Origin: DATJBC01 sp035515515
GTDB lineage: Bacteria; Actinomycetota; Acidimicrobiia; Acidimicrobiales; UBA8190
Assembly: GCA_035515515.1 (NCBI GenBank)
Contig: DATJBC010000190.1
Location: 1-32,009, forward strand
Direction: 5' to 3'
DNA: 32,009 bases
Shown: positions 1 to 6,384 of the stretch, piece by piece
How the letters are laid out: each line of letters starts with the position of its first letter
Numbering within the stretch: the stretch's first letter is position 1
Made by a program: the position numbers and the translations under genes
The notes under the pieces: generated by a model
Seen by the model: the letters and a program-made list of their open reading frames with translations, nothing else
Told to the model about the DNA's origin: nothing
Databases searched by the model: none

Positions 1-86
1 ACGAGCGACGACGACACGAGGGCGCCGGCGGCCACCACCACGACGAGCAGGGAGCCGGCGTGCCGGACGGCGGACCGCGCCGCCAC
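1..86 (-). CDS. Possible 5' end of a membrane or exported protein (partial)
   Basis: Read on the minus strand from a GTG at 86, the first 28 codons give a basic start (V-A-A-R-S-A-V-R-H) followed by a strongly hydrophobic stretch (S-L-L-V-V-V-V-A-A-G-A-L-V), as expected for a signal peptide or first membrane segment. The frame stays open to the left edge, so only the N terminus is present. It would be divergent from the sugar-nucleotide genes to its right. I see no good ribosome binding site, and in DNA this rich in G and C an 86-base open frame is weak evidence. The identity of the protein cannot be told. Confidence 0.3.
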   Translation of the reverse strand, partial: MAARSAVRHAGSLLVVVVAAGALVSSSL

Positions 87-451
87 GGGGGCGGGCCGCG
101 CCCCCGCGTGGGACGGCGGGGCGGGGGCCGGCGAGGGACGGCGGGCGAGCCGCGTGGCGAACCCCGTGGCGACCTGCGCCAGGGTTTGTCGAGGGCGCGC
201 CGGCCGCCGCGCCGTGGATTGGTCGCGTCCGCCCACGACACCTCCTCACCGTGAGGGGTCGGACGCCCGCCCGGTCGCCTTGAAGGGTGGGGGGCCACCG
301 GGCGCACAACTCTCGCTGCCCCCCGGGCCGCCCGGCCCGCCGGCGCGCCGTGAGAAAGGCAGCTGGTGCACGTTCTCCCTGGCAGCAGCAGGGGTTGCTG
401 GGGAAGGCCGGGCCGGGGGACCGGATCCGGGAGTCGGAGACGGGAGCGGGG
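87..451. other. Intergenic region without a supported gene
   Basis: About 365 bp between the possible minus-strand gene at the edge and the cytidylyltransferase gene. Open frames cross it, but their translations are arginine/proline/glycine-rich shadow sequence with no recognisable domain. A 13-bp palindrome (CCTCAC, one base, GTGAGG) lies at 244-256 and a TTGAAG box at 280-285, but I find no convincing -10 box at the right distance. It probably holds the promoter of the operon that starts at 452, although I cannot place it. Confidence 0.5.
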
Positions 452-1207
452 TTGCGGACGCTGATCCTTTGCGGGGGCCGCGGGACGCGGGCCTACCCCC
501 ACACGCTCGAGGTGCCCAAGCCGTTGCTCGAGGTGGGCGGTCGTCCCGTCCTGTCTCACGTGATGGAGATCTACGCCCGGCAGGGCCTGAGCGACTTCGT
601 GCTGGCCGCCGGGTTCAAGGCGGAGCTGGTGGAGGTGTTCGCCGACACGGTGCGCCCGCAGTGGTCCGTGCAGGTGGTCGACACCGGGGAGGAGACCAAC
701 ACCGGCGGCCGCGTGGCGCTGTGCGCGCCGATCATGGGCGAGACCTTCTTCGTGACCTACGCCGACGGCGTGGGCAATGTCGACCTGCGGTCCCTCGTGG
801 GGGCCCACCGCCGCCACGGGGGTGCCGCCACCCTCACCACCGTGCCCCTCACGTCGCAGTACGGCACCGTGGAGTGCGACGCGTCGGGCCGGGTGGAACG
901 CTTCGTGGAGAAGCCACGGCTGCCCGCGCACCTCATCAACGCCGGCTTCTTCGTCTTCGACCAGCGGGCCCGCCACCACTTCACCGGCGACGACCTCGAG
1001 CGCCAGTTCCTGCCCGCCCTGGCGGCGGCCGGCGAGCTGGGCGCCTACCGCCACGACGGCTTCTGGCGCTCCATGGACACCTACAAGGACGCTCTCGAGC
1101 TGACGTCGCTGTGCGGCCCGGGCGGTCCCCCCTGGCTCGACCCGCCGTGGCGGGCGCGCCCGGCGGCCCCGGCGCAGCCGGCGCAGACCCCGGCGGTGCT
1201 GCGGTGA
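452..1207 (+). CDS. Sugar-nucleotide transferase, glucose-1-phosphate cytidylyltransferase-like
   Basis: This cytoplasmic enzyme probably joins a sugar 1-phosphate to a nucleotide (CTP in the closest known family, RfbF) to give an activated sugar for surface polysaccharide. The 251-residue product starts with the nucleotide-binding loop GGRGTR (residues 8-13) and has the VPKPLLEVGG segment (K23), the metal-site motif YADG (D105), an EKP motif (153-155), NAGFFVFD and a late GFWRSMDT block, all in the family's order. The family is about 257 residues long, so the protein is complete. I chose TTG at 452 because GGGAG ends five bases upstream and homology begins at once. An upstream frame to 287 adds only low-complexity sequence. 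The stop overlaps the next start by 4 bp, so the two are probably co-translated. CTP as donor is inference; another nucleotide is possible. Confidence 0.88.
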   Translation: MRTLILCGGRGTRAYPHTLEVPKPLLEVGGRPVLSHVMEIYARQGLSDFVLAAGFKAELVEVFADTVRPQWSVQVVDTGEETNTGGRVALCAPIMGETFFVTYADGVGNVDLRSLVGAHRRHGGAATLTTVPLTSQYGTVECDASGRVERFVEKPRLPAHLINAGFFVFDQRARHHFTGDDLERQFLPALAAAGELGAYRHDGFWRSMDTYKDALELTSLCGPGGPPWLDPPWRARPAAPAQPAQTPAVLR

Positions 1208-2193
1208 GCGGCCTCGACCGGCTGGCCCCCTCGGCCCGCGTGCTGGTCACCGGGGCGACGGGCTTCATCGGCTCGCACCTGGTGCGCCGCCTGGTGGACG
1301 ACGGCTACGAGGTCCACGCGCTCACCAGCGCCGTCTCGAGCGTGTACGCCATCCGCCTGGTCGGGATGCGCGACCGCATCACGCTGCACGAGGGCAACCT
1401 CACCGACCGCTGCGCCATGGACGCCCTGGTGGACGCGGTGCGTCCCACCCACGTGTTCCATCTGGGCGCCTACACCCACGTCGGCAAGTCGTGGAACCGT
1501 GTCGACGAGTGCGTGCAGGTCAACGTGCAGGGCACGGTGAACCTCCTCCAGGCGCTGGACGGCTCGGGCTACGAGCGCTTCGTCAACGTGGGCACGAGCG
1601 AGATCTACGGCGACGTGGCGGTGCCCTTCCGCGAGGACCAGCCGGTGCGCCCGGCGTCGCCCTACGCCGCCAGCAAGTACGCCGCCGAGCGCTTCTGCCG
1701 GGTGTTCGTCGACGGCCGGGGCTGGCCCATCGTCATGCTGCGGCCCTTCAACGCCTACGGCCCGGCGCAGACCGCCGACCGCATCATCCCCGAGGTCATC
1801 GTGCGGGCCCTGCGGGGCGAGGAGCTCCTCATGACCCAGGGGCGCCAGACCCGCGAGTTCAACTTCGTGGAGGACCTCGTGGACGGGATGGTGCGGGCCG
1901 CGGCGACGCCGGGCGTGGAGGGCAGGCTCTTCAACCTCGGCTGCGGCGAGGACGTGCCCATCCGTGACGTGACCACGCTCGTGCTCGACCTGATGGGGAA
2001 CCCGGTGGAGGCCCGCTTCGGGGCGCTGCCCGACCGGCCCATCGAGATCTGGGAGATGCGCTGCGACGCCGCCCGCGCCCGGGACGAGCTCGGCTGGAAG
2101 CCCCAGCACTCGCTGGCGGACGGGCTCGAGAAGACCATCGCCTGGTACCGCGGGGAGATCGCCGACCCGTCGTCGCCCTTCGTGGTGCCGTGA
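1204..2193 (+). CDS. NAD(P)-dependent NDP-sugar 4,6-dehydratase/epimerase (extended SDR)
   Basis: An extended short-chain dehydrogenase of 329 residues that modifies a nucleotide sugar in the cytoplasm. Visible motifs are the Rossmann loop TGATGFIG (16-23), a catalytic triad made of T131 with Y154 and K158 (YAASK), the RPFNAYGP segment and the usual C-terminal substrate-binding part with an ELGW-KP block. T131-S132-E133 before YG resembles the Thr-Ser-Glu triplet of GDP-mannose 4,6-dehydratases, where the acidic residue acts in dehydration, so a 4,6-dehydratase is more likely than a plain epimerase. The GTG start at 1204 overlaps the stop of the cytidylyltransferase as GTGA. That coupling suggests it acts on that enzyme's product. 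The exact substrate (CDP-, GDP- or other sugar) cannot be read from the sequence. Confidence 0.88.
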   Translation: MSGLDRLAPSARVLVTGATGFIGSHLVRRLVDDGYEVHALTSAVSSVYAIRLVGMRDRITLHEGNLTDRCAMDALVDAVRPTHVFHLGAYTHVGKSWNRVDECVQVNVQGTVNLLQALDGSGYERFVNVGTSEIYGDVAVPFREDQPVRPASPYAASKYAAERFCRVFVDGRGWPIVMLRPFNAYGPAQTADRIIPEVIVRALRGEELLMTQGRQTREFNFVEDLVDGMVRAAATPGVEGRLFNLGCGEDVPIRDVTTLVLDLMGNPVEARFGALPDRPIEIWEMRCDAARARDELGWKPQHSLADGLEKTIAWYRGEIADPSSPFVVP

Positions 2194-2960
2194 GACGCGC
2201 CCCGGCCCGCGCCGCGTTCCGGCTGGCGCACCTGGCCGGGTCGGGCGCGGGCACGCTCCGGCGCCGGCTGCGACGCCGGCTCTTGCTCGCCCAGGTCGCT
2301 CTGCGCGCCGCCTGGGGGCAGGCCCGCGTGGACTGCGCGCTGGCCCCGGACGTGCGCCTGGGGCGCCGCGTCCGGGTCACGGTGGCGCCCCGCACCACGG
2401 CGGCGCTCCACGTCGGCGCCCGATCGGCCGTGGGCGACGACGTGCGCATCGACCTGCGCGGCGGCTCGCTCGTGGTCGGGCCCGACGTCGACATCCGCCA
2501 CGGCTGCGTGCTCGGGGTGTCGGGCCGCCTCGAGCTGACGGGGCCCGCGCTCGTCCAGCACGGGGTCACGCTGCACTGCGACGAGGCCGTCACCGTGGGG
2601 CCCTACGCGGGCATCGCCGAGTACGTCACGGTCATCGACTCGAGCCACGTCCTGGACGGCCCGTCGGACTGGTTCCTCGACGACCTGCGTACGGCCCCCG
2701 TCACCATCGGGGCGCGGGCGTGGGTGGGCGCCAAGGCCACGGTGGCCCGGGGCGTGCGCGTGGGCGAGGGCGCCGTCGTGGGGGCCAATTCGATGGTGGT
2801 GAAGGACGTGCCCGCCGGCCAGCTGGCGTCGGGCGTGCCCGCCGGCGTCGTGCGGCCCGTGGGCGGGCGCGCCGTCCAGGCGGCGCCGGCCCCCGAGCGC
2901 GCCGGTCAGCGCCGCGCCGGGACCCGGGCGCCCGTCGATGCCGTCAGCAGTTCGTCGTAG
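2190..2960 (+). CDS. Hexapeptide-repeat O-acyltransferase (maltose/WbbJ-type)
   Basis: Probably acetylates a hydroxyl of a sugar or glycan intermediate with acetyl-CoA. The 256-residue protein has a basic, partly amphipathic N terminus (1-45) and then left-handed beta-helix turns from about 50 to 215, with repeated small-aliphatic-glycine steps. DSSH (150-153) carries the likely catalytic histidine, and the family's closing turns follow (IGARAWVGAKATV, then GANSMVVKDVPAG). The last 35 residues are Ala/Pro/Arg-rich and may be unstructured. Its GTG start overlaps the preceding stop by 4 bp, so it is the third gene of the sugar-activation operon. Its 3' end overlaps the end of the convergent GT4 gene by 55 bp. 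Acceptor identity is unknown. Confidence 0.85.
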   Translation: MRRAPARAAFRLAHLAGSGAGTLRRRLRRRLLLAQVALRAAWGQARVDCALAPDVRLGRRVRVTVAPRTTAALHVGARSAVGDDVRIDLRGGSLVVGPDVDIRHGCVLGVSGRLELTGPALVQHGVTLHCDEAVTVGPYAGIAEYVTVIDSSHVLDGPSDWFLDDLRTAPVTIGARAWVGAKATVARGVRVGEGAVVGANSMVVKDVPAGQLASGVPAGVVRPVGGRAVQAAPAPERAGQRRAGTRAPVDAVSSSS

Positions 2961-4144
2961 AGGTCGTCGACGCGGCGCGCCGTGCGCCGCACGTCGAACG
3001 CCTGCGCCCAGCGCGGCCCGTGGCCGGCCAGCCGGGTGGCGAGGGCGTCGTCGGTGAGGACGCGGACCAGGGCCGCCCCCAGCGCGGCGGCGTCGGCCTC
3101 GGGGACGACCAGGGCGCTGCGCCCGGCGTCCACGAACTCCGGGATCCCCCCGTGCCGGGTGGTCACGACGGGGCGGCCCGACGCCTGGGCCTCCAGGTTC
3201 ACCACGAGGAGGCTCTCCACGGCGTCCCCCGGCGCCGTGCGGCTGGGGCTGACCACGAGCCGCGCCCGGCGCATGGCGGCGCGCACCTCCTGGCGCGTCG
3301 GGGACAGCACGACGTCGACGTCGCCGGCGACCGAGCGCGCCAGGGGCTCGAGGGGCCCGAAGCCCAGGAGGCGCAGGCGCGCCCCGGGGACGGCGGCCGC
3401 CACGGCCGGCCACGCCCGGGCCAGGACGTCGAGGCCCTTCTTCTCCACGAAGCGGCCCACGAACAGCACCTCGGGGGGTCCGGCGGGAAGCGGCGACGGG
3501 CTGAACCAGGCGGTGTCCACCCCCGAGGGGATGACGTGCACCCTGTCGGCGGGGAGCCCGGCGTCCACGGCCAGCGCGGCCAGGAAGCGCGACGGCACGA
3601 CGACCGCGGCGGGGACGGGCGCCAGGCGGCGGTACGCGTCGGGGCGCGCGGCGAGCAGGCCGGTGACGTCGTCGCCGTGCAGCGACAGCACGAGCGGCAG
3701 CGAGCGCCGGCGGGCCACGCCGAGCACCTGCTCCACCCGGTACCCGTGGTGGGCGTGCACGATCCCCACCGAGTGGCGCCGCGCCAGCAGGACCAGGCGC
3801 GCCGTGACCGCCTTCTGGCGCACCCCGCGTGGGGTGAGCGCCTGGAGGGTGGCCAACGAGTGCGGTGCCCGGCCGTCGTCGAACGCGAAGCGCTCGCCGT
3901 TCTCCAGCGGGCCGCTCCCCACCACCACGCCGGGACGCTCGAGGTGGGCCACCAGGTCGTGGACGAAGCCCTCGGAGGCCGGGAGCCAGCGCGCCGCGAA
4001 GTGCAGGACCGCCCCGCCCGGCGCACCCGGGCGGTGCTCGCCGCCGTCGGGCCCCGTCACCTCCGGCCCCGTCACCTCCGGCCCCCTCACCTCCGGCCCC
4101 CTCACCTCCGGCACCGTCACCTCGGGCACCGTCACCTCGGGCAC
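2906..4144 (-). CDS. Glycosyltransferase family 4 (GT-B) with a tandem-repeat N terminus
   Basis: A retaining GT-B glycosyltransferase of about 412 residues, presumably adding one sugar during polysaccharide assembly at the inner membrane face. The C-terminal half has the donor domain: FVGRFVEKKGLD, then the EX7E motif (ESLLVVNLE) followed by RPVVTTRHGGIPEFV. The N terminus is odd: before the fold begins (AVLHFAARW) lie about 30 residues of pentapeptide repeats of the type V/G-P-E-V-T/R, encoded by seven 15-bp units. The frame opens at GTG 4150, but GTG 4144 has GGAGG five bases upstream, so I place the start there. Other in-frame GTGs occur in the repeats. The 3' end overlaps the acyltransferase gene. 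It is divergent from the GT2 gene that begins at 4192, 47 bp away. Confidence 0.85.
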   Translation of the reverse strand: MPEVTVPEVTVPEVRGPEVRGPEVTGPEVTGPDGGEHRPGAPGGAVLHFAARWLPASEGFVHDLVAHLERPGVVVGSGPLENGERFAFDDGRAPHSLATLQALTPRGVRQKAVTARLVLLARRHSVGIVHAHHGYRVEQVLGVARRRSLPLVLSLHGDDVTGLLAARPDAYRRLAPVPAAVVVPSRFLAALAVDAGLPADRVHVIPSGVDTAWFSPSPLPAGPPEVLFVGRFVEKKGLDVLARAWPAVAAAVPGARLRLLGFGPLEPLARSVAGDVDVVLSPTRQEVRAAMRRARLVVSPSRTAPGDAVESLLVVNLEAQASGRPVVTTRHGGIPEFVDAGRSALVVPEADAAALGAALVRVLTDDALATRLAGHGPRWAQAFDVRRTARRVDDLYDELLTASTGARVPARR

Positions 4145-4155
4145 CGTCACCTCCG
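4051..4155 (-). repeat. Seven-copy 15-bp tandem repeat spanning the start of the GT4 gene
   Basis: Seven head-to-tail 15-bp units without interruption. On the plus strand units 1 and 2 are identical, 3 and 4 are identical, 5 and 6 are identical, and unit 7 mixes the 5/6 and 1/2 forms. The step pattern suggests unit duplication by slippage or unequal exchange. In the minus-strand gene the array encodes pentapeptides such as VPEVT and GPEVR in frame. Five of the seven units contain GGAGGTGA and the other two contain GAGGTGA, so the array reiterates a near-perfect Shine-Dalgarno core together with GTG codons. Confidence 0.95.
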
Positions 4156-4191
4156 GGACCGTCGCGCCGCGTCCGGTGGGCGGGCGGCGCC

Positions 4192-5178
4192 GTGGCTGAC
4201 GACCCGTCTCTCAGCGTGGTGGTGGCCACCCGGGACCGGCCGCGCATGCTGGCCGGCTGCCTCGAGGCGCTGGCCGGCACGCTGCGCGGCGACGACGAGC
4301 TCGTGGTCGTCGACTCGTGCTCCCGGGACGAGGCCTCGTTGACCGTGGCCCGTGACCACGGCGCCCGCGCGCTGCGCTGCGCCTTGCCGGGCGCCTCGCG
4401 GGCCCGCAACACGGGCTGGCGCGCCGCGCACCAGCAGGCGGTGGCCTTCGTGGACGACGACGTGCGGGTGCAGCCCGGCTGGGCCCCGGCACTGCGCGCC
4501 GCCCTGGTCCGGCACCCGGAGGCCTCCTTCTTCACGGGCCGGCTGGGCACCGACCCCGGGGCCCCGGCGGCCGAGCGCCCCGTGGCGCTCTTGGACCGGG
4601 AAGCGCCGTGCGCGGTGACCCGCGCCACGGTCCGCGACGTGGGCCACGGTGCCAACCTGGCGGTGCGGCGCCACGCCCTGGTGGCGGTGGGCGGCTTCGA
4701 CGAGCGCTTCGGGCCGGGCGCACGCTGGCCGGCGGCGGAGGACCTCGACCTGCTCGACCGCCTGCTCGCCGCCGGCCACGGGGGGCGCTACGAGCCGACG
4801 GTGGCCGCCTGGCACCTGCAGTGGCGCACCCGGCGCCACCTGCTCCCGTTGGAATGGTCCTACGGCACGGGCCAGGGGGCGCGCCTGGCGCGCCTGTGGG
4901 CCGACGACCCGGGTCGCGCCCGGGGCGTGGCCCGCAGCGCCACGTGGGACGACGGCGTGCGCGACCTGGCGCGCTGCGTGCGCACCGGGTACGAGTTCGG
5001 GGCGCTCATGGCCGGCGTGCGCCTGGCCGCCACGGCCCGCGGCGCCCTGGGCTACGCGGCGGGACGCGCCGTGCGAGGGCGCTTTCACGACGCCTCCTCC
5101 TCGTCCTCCTCGTCCCGGGGGACGGGCACCGGCGACCCCCGGCGGTCGCCGCCGGTGTCGCTCGGTCGCGGGGGCTGA
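4192..5178 (+). CDS. Glycosyltransferase family 2 (GT-A), paralogue of the GT2 gene at 14283-15368
   Basis: An inverting-type GT-A transferase of 328 residues. The N terminus is the nucleotide-binding start LSVVVATRDR (7-16). DELVVVDS follows, then the metal-binding VDDD (87-90), GHGANLAVRR, VGGFDERFGPGA with the acidic AEDLDLLDR, and GRYEPTV. The later part (QWRTR, then TWDDGVRDLARC and GYEFGALMAGV) matches the second GT2 at 14283 motif by motif, so the two are paralogues. I chose GTG at 4192 because upstream codons are only the other-frame reading of the 15-bp repeat. The C-terminal 24 residues, past RGRFHD, start with a seven-serine run and are absent from the paralogue. They lie inside the 94-bp tail overlap with the convergent GT4 gene. 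Donor and acceptor are unknown. Confidence 0.86.
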   Translation: MADDPSLSVVVATRDRPRMLAGCLEALAGTLRGDDELVVVDSCSRDEASLTVARDHGARALRCALPGASRARNTGWRAAHQQAVAFVDDDVRVQPGWAPALRAALVRHPEASFFTGRLGTDPGAPAAERPVALLDREAPCAVTRATVRDVGHGANLAVRRHALVAVGGFDERFGPGARWPAAEDLDLLDRLLAAGHGGRYEPTVAAWHLQWRTRRHLLPLEWSYGTGQGARLARLWADDPGRARGVARSATWDDGVRDLARCVRTGYEFGALMAGVRLAATARGALGYAAGRAVRGRFHDASSSSSSSRGTGTGDPRRSPPVSLGRGG

Positions 5179-6359
5179 CGCCGGGCACCGGGGACGCCGC
5201 CCCGCCCGTGCGGCGCCCCGGACGACCCGGCTGTGACCGGGGCGTGCGCCGACGCCGGGCGGTGGCCGACGGTCTCGTAGACGCGCTCGTGGGCCGGCCC
5301 CACCACCTCCCAGCTGAAGCGGCGGGCGTGCGCCGCGCACCGTCGGGGCGCGCCGGGCTGCCGGGCCAGGGCCACGGCGCGCGCCACGGCGTCGGCCAGC
5401 GCGCCGGCGGCGGGCTCGGCGGCCACCGCGCCCACCGGGCCCCCCTCGGACCCCTCCACGATCTCGGGGGCGCCCCCGCTCGCCAGGCACACCACCGGGG
5501 TGCCGCAGGCCAGGGACTCCACCAGGGCGAGGCCGAAGGCCTCGTGCTCGGCGGGCAGGACCGTGACGGTGGCGTGGCGGTAGCGGCCGGCCACCTCGTC
5601 GGGGCGCCCCGGGCCGGGGAGGTCCACGGCCGCCCGCACGTCGGCGTCCGCGCCCGCCAGCGCCCACGAGGGGTCCCCCGTCCCCGACAGCGCCAGGCGG
5701 GCGTCGGGGTGCCGGCGCAGCACGACGGCGAGCGCCGCCACGGCCAGGTCGGCCCGCTTGCGGCGGTCGTCCAGTGACGCCGAGAACAGCAGCCGGACGG
5801 GGCCCGTGCGCGGCGCGGCCTCGAGCGGGAAGCGCTCGACGCGCACCCCGGGGGCGAGCACCGCGGCGCGGCGCCCGGCCGTCGCCGCCAGCGCCGCCGC
5901 CGACGCCCGGCTCAGGGTGGCCACGCGCGTGGCGTGGCACAGCGCGGCGTCGAAGAGGAGGCGCGCCACGGCGCGCTCGGGCAGCTGGGAGGCGTCGGGG
6001 TGGCCGAGCACCGAATACAAGGTGGGGCGCCCGGCCAGCCGGCCGGCGAGGGCGCCGCTCGGGGTGAAGGCGTGCACGACGTCGGCCCGCCGGCCGAGGA
6101 GCTCGGCCAGGGCCGGGACCCCGAAGGTCTCCACGGCGCCGACGCCGGCGCGCCCGCCCCGCCCGGCCAGCACGTGGCGCCGGTAGCGCGCCGTGATCCC
6201 CACGCCGAGCCGCTCGGTGCGCGAGGAGCCGTGCGTGCCGGTGACCACGGTGACCGTGTGCCCGGCACCACCGAGGTAGCGGGCCAGGTCGTCGACGTAG
6301 CGCTCGGCGCCCCGCCGGACCTCGGGCCAGGCGAAGGGGTGCACCAGGGTCACCCGCAC
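5085..6359 (-). CDS. Glycosyltransferase family 4 (GT-B)
   Basis: A 424-residue GT-B transferase. The N-terminal domain starts with MRVTLVHPFAWPEVRRGAER, the typical glycine/arginine-rich acceptor-side loop after the first strand. It continues through VVHAFTPSGALAGRL and TLYSVLGHPD. The donor domain has LLFSASLDDRRKR, LALSGTGDP and the EX7E motif EAFGLALVE followed by CGTPVV and GGAPEIV. The C terminus is a low-complexity tail ending in a run of Asp/Glu, encoded antisense to the serine run of the convergent GT2 gene. It is the last gene of the minus-strand run that begins with the permease at 11702. Only 25 bp separate it from the GT2-GT2 gene upstream, so it is probably co-transcribed. Which sugar it transfers is unknown. 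Confidence 0.87.
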   Translation of the reverse strand: MRVTLVHPFAWPEVRRGAERYVDDLARYLGGAGHTVTVVTGTHGSSRTERLGVGITARYRRHVLAGRGGRAGVGAVETFGVPALAELLGRRADVVHAFTPSGALAGRLAGRPTLYSVLGHPDASQLPERAVARLLFDAALCHATRVATLSRASAAALAATAGRRAAVLAPGVRVERFPLEAAPRTGPVRLLFSASLDDRRKRADLAVAALAVVLRRHPDARLALSGTGDPSWALAGADADVRAAVDLPGPGRPDEVAGRYRHATVTVLPAEHEAFGLALVESLACGTPVVCLASGGAPEIVEGSEGGPVGAVAAEPAAGALADAVARAVALARQPGAPRRCAAHARRFSWEVVGPAHERVYETVGHRPASAHAPVTAGSSGAPHGRGGVPGARRQPPRPSDTGGDRRGSPVPVPRDEEDEEEAS

Positions 6360-6384
6360 CCGGTCACCGCCCGCGCCGGGGCCC

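Noticed and set aside
154..1203. N-terminal extension of the SDR gene back to 154
   Set aside because: The extension overlaps the whole cytidylyltransferase gene in another frame and has no domain. The SDR begins at GTG 1204, coupled to the upstream stop.
4051..4155. CRISPR-like array
   Set aside because: Units are 15 bp, contiguous and without spacers. This is a coding minisatellite, and the 10-bp repeat at 29291 is likewise spacerless.
1755..4655. Very long minus-strand open frame opposite the sugar-nucleotide and first glycosyltransferase genes
   Set aside because: Its translation is Arg/Gly/Ala/Pro-rich with no domain, and it lies antisense to genes with clear motifs. Stop codons are rare in this GC-rich DNA, so such frames arise by chance.
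5090..5178. Frameshift or sequencing error at the end of the first GT2 gene, because of its serine run
   Set aside because: Both convergent frames remain open through the overlap and end at normal stops. The run explains the extra tail, though an indel in the repeated TCC/TCG codons cannot be excluded without reads.
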